The notes beneath the pieces were generated by a model. The model was not told the origin of the DNA and ran no database searches. It saw nothing but the letters and a program-made list of their open reading frames with translations. Shown one piece after another: positions 62,559 to 64,000 of a stretch of DNA of 64,000 nt. A program made the translations under genes and the position numbers. The stretch covers positions 62,001-126,000 of the forward strand of contig CANJJE010000007.1 in the NCBI GenBank assembly GCA_947474755.1. Reading direction: 5' to 3'. Origin of the DNA: Burkholderiales bacterium (GTDB lineage: Bacteria; Pseudomonadota; Gammaproteobacteria; Burkholderiales; Burkholderiaceae_C). How positions within the stretch are numbered: the stretch's first letter is position 1; every line of letters starts with the position of its first letter.

Positions 62559-63566
62559 ATGCTTTCTAGGACTGCGGATCATCTCTTCTGGATGGCGCGC
62601 TACATGGAGCGCGCCGAAAACACCGCGCGCATGCTCGATGTCAACTACCAGACCTCGCTGCTGCCGCAATCCGCCGCTGCCGCCGAGCAGGGCTGGAAAG
62701 GCCTGCTCGGCATCTCCGAGCTGAGCGGCGACTTCGCGTCACGCTATGGCGCCGTCACCGCCCGCAGCGTCATGGAATACATGGTCAGCGACCCGGAAAA
62801 CGGCTCCAGCATCCGCAACTGCCTGATGGCTGCGCGCGAAAACGCCCGCGCGGTGCGCGGCACCTTGACCACCGAGGTCTGGGAAACGCAGAACCAGACC
62901 TGGCTCGAGTTTCAGCGCATGGTCAGCGGCGGCGCGTTCCTCAAGGATCCGGGGGCCGCCTTCGAATGGGTCAAGTTCCGATCGCATCTGTCGCGCGGCG
63001 TCACGGTGGGCACGATGCTGCAGGACGACGCCTTCCACTTCCTGCGCATCGGCAGCTTCCTCGAGCGGGCCGACAACACCGCACGCCTGCTCGATGTGAA
63101 GTTCCACGCGGTCGAAAGTGAATTCTTCGGCGGCTCGGACGGCATCGCCCAGTCGCAAAGCCAGTCTGAAACCGACAGCCCGCGCAGCGGCCGCGATGTC
63201 GAATATGACTTCTATCACTGGTCCGCCATCCTGCGGTCGGTCTCCGGATTCGAGGTCTATCGCAAGGTCTACCGCAATGTGATCCGCCCCGAGAAGGTGG
63301 CCGAACTGCTGATCCTGCGCCCGGACATGCCGCGCTCGCTGGCCGCCTGCACGCAGGAGGTGCTGTCCAACCTGACGATGATCGCCAACGAGCAGTCCAG
63401 CGAGACCCTTCGGCGAGCCGGACGCCTGCGTGCCGACCTGCAGTACGGGCGAATCGACGAGATCCTCGCGACCGGTCTGCATGCCTACCTGACGCAGTTT
63501 CTCGAGCGCGTGGGCACGCTCGGTGTGGGCATCAGCCGCGACTTCCTGGTGCCGGTTCAGTCCTGA
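62559..63566 (+). CDS. alpha-E domain-containing protein (DUF403)
   Basis: 335 aa, all-helical. Signature start MLSRTADHLFWMARYMERAE and an internal echo HFLRIGSFLERADNTARLLD, indicating the duplicated alpha-E fold. No enzyme motif. It always accompanies the circularly permuted ATP-grasp and transglutaminase proteins, as here, and is probably a scaffold or partner of that peptide-modifying system. Confidence 0.9.
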   Translation: MLSRTADHLFWMARYMERAENTARMLDVNYQTSLLPQSAAAAEQGWKGLLGISELSGDFASRYGAVTARSVMEYMVSDPENGSSIRNCLMAARENARAVRGTLTTEVWETQNQTWLEFQRMVSGGAFLKDPGAAFEWVKFRSHLSRGVTVGTMLQDDAFHFLRIGSFLERADNTARLLDVKFHAVESEFFGGSDGIAQSQSQSETDSPRSGRDVEYDFYHWSAILRSVSGFEVYRKVYRNVIRPEKVAELLILRPDMPRSLAACTQEVLSNLTMIANEQSSETLRRAGRLRADLQYGRIDEILATGLHAYLTQFLERVGTLGVGISRDFLVPVQS

Positions 63567-63660
63567 TGCCCCGACGCCCTTGCCTGAGGCAACGGCCTTC
63601 CTTCATCCCGTTTGCGCGTTGTTCCGGCACACCCTGACCGTGCCATTCCCGGAGTCCTGA

Positions 63661-64000
63661 ATGTCCATCCACGTCGCGCTGAACCATGTGACGCACTACC
63701 GCTACGACCGGCCCATCAATCTGGGTCCACAGGTCGTGCGTTTGCGTCCGGCGCCTCATTCGCGCACCCGCATCCTCAGCTACTCGATGCGTGTCGAGCC
63801 TGCCAATCACTTCATCAACTGGCAGCAGGACCCGCAGTCCAACTATCTGGCGCGCCTCGTGTTCCCGGACAGGACCACATCCTTTCGCATCGAGGTCGAT
63901 CTGGTTGCCGAGATGTCGGTGCTCAACCCGTTCGACTTCTTCCTCGAACCGTCGGCCGAGCATTTCCCGTTCGCCTACGAGCCCGAACTGGCCGCCGAAC
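63661..64000 (+). CDS. transglutaminase family protein, N-terminal part (cut by window edge)
   Basis: 113 codons visible from ATG 63661. [60 protein letters not shown] are the bacterial transglutaminase-like N-terminal domain. The family is either about 300 aa or, with a DUF2126 domain, about 1100 aa; [17 protein letters not shown] and the lack of early catalytic motif favour the long form. It completes the ATP-grasp/alpha-E cluster. Confidence 0.88.
   Translation, partial: MSIHVALNHVTHYRYDRPINLGPQVVRLRPAPHSRTRILSYSMRVEPANHFINWQQDPQSNYLARLVFPDRTTSFRIEVDLVAEMSVLNPFDFFLEPSAEHFPFAYEPELAAE

Noticed and set aside
61062-62669. 535-codon minus-strand frame opposite the ATP-grasp gene
   Set aside because: Shadow; the plus-strand protein matches its family over the full length.
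1-64000. CRISPR arrays, rRNA and tRNA genes
   Set aside because: No regularly spaced short repeats, no conserved rRNA blocks and no tRNA T-arm/anticodon patterns were found by eye.

Overview
The window reads as chromosome of a high-GC betaproteobacterium of the order Burkholderiales, most like the Rubrivivax/Leptothrix/Ideonella group. This is inferred from the gene set: a class I phaCAB polyhydroxyalkanoate cluster, glnD-map, a 1341-aa single-chain purL, a CysI-type sulfite reductase followed by a DUF934 gene, bamC-dapA, separate parE and parC, and PEP-CTERM proteins. No rRNA, tRNA or CRISPR array was seen.

Layout. 1-2.5 kb: sulfite reductase and its DUF934 partner (minus strand). 2.8-14.0 kb: a complete Lap-type adhesion system in one block: TolC-like outer-membrane protein (lapE), periplasmic protease (lapG), degenerate GGDEF/EAL receptor (lapD), a compact 991-aa RTX adhesin with an N-terminal retention module and a TAAG protease site, membrane-fusion protein (lapC) and ABC exporter (lapB). 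In the known Pseudomonas system c-di-GMP-bound LapD sequesters LapG, so the adhesin stays plugged in the LapE pore; when c-di-GMP falls, LapG cuts at TAAG and the cell detaches. All parts of that circuit are present here. 14.0-29.5 kb: housekeeping genes (Nudix, pgeF, phaCAB, glnD, map, purL, LEA-type lipoprotein, DUF1624 acyltransferase, rlmB). 29.5-30.2 kb: a decayed relic that joins pieces resembling a GbsR-type regulator, CydA and CydB in one frame. 30.2-41.8 kb: egtD, lepB, coaBC-dut, FKBP, roxA, an Ala-rich lipoprotein, bamC, dapA, a methyltransferase and parE.

41.8-54.5 kb is an accessory island that separates parE from parC. It holds an FkbM methyltransferase, a glycosyltransferase, an aldehyde dehydrogenase, an SGNH hydrolase lipoprotein, two PEP-CTERM proteins and a 2OG-Fe(II) oxygenase. 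These lie between decayed IS91-family and IS3-family transposase pieces, repeated copies of the parE 3' end and its downstream flank, and a 100-bp element with 24-nt inverted ends. After parC come an HCCA isomerase, dsbB, a RidA-family gene, comEC and the start of a circularly permuted ATP-grasp / alpha-E / transglutaminase cluster that runs off the right edge.

Functions are assigned from motifs read by eye and remembered family features; no database search was run. Starts were chosen from Shine-Dalgarno sequences, spacing and where family homology begins.
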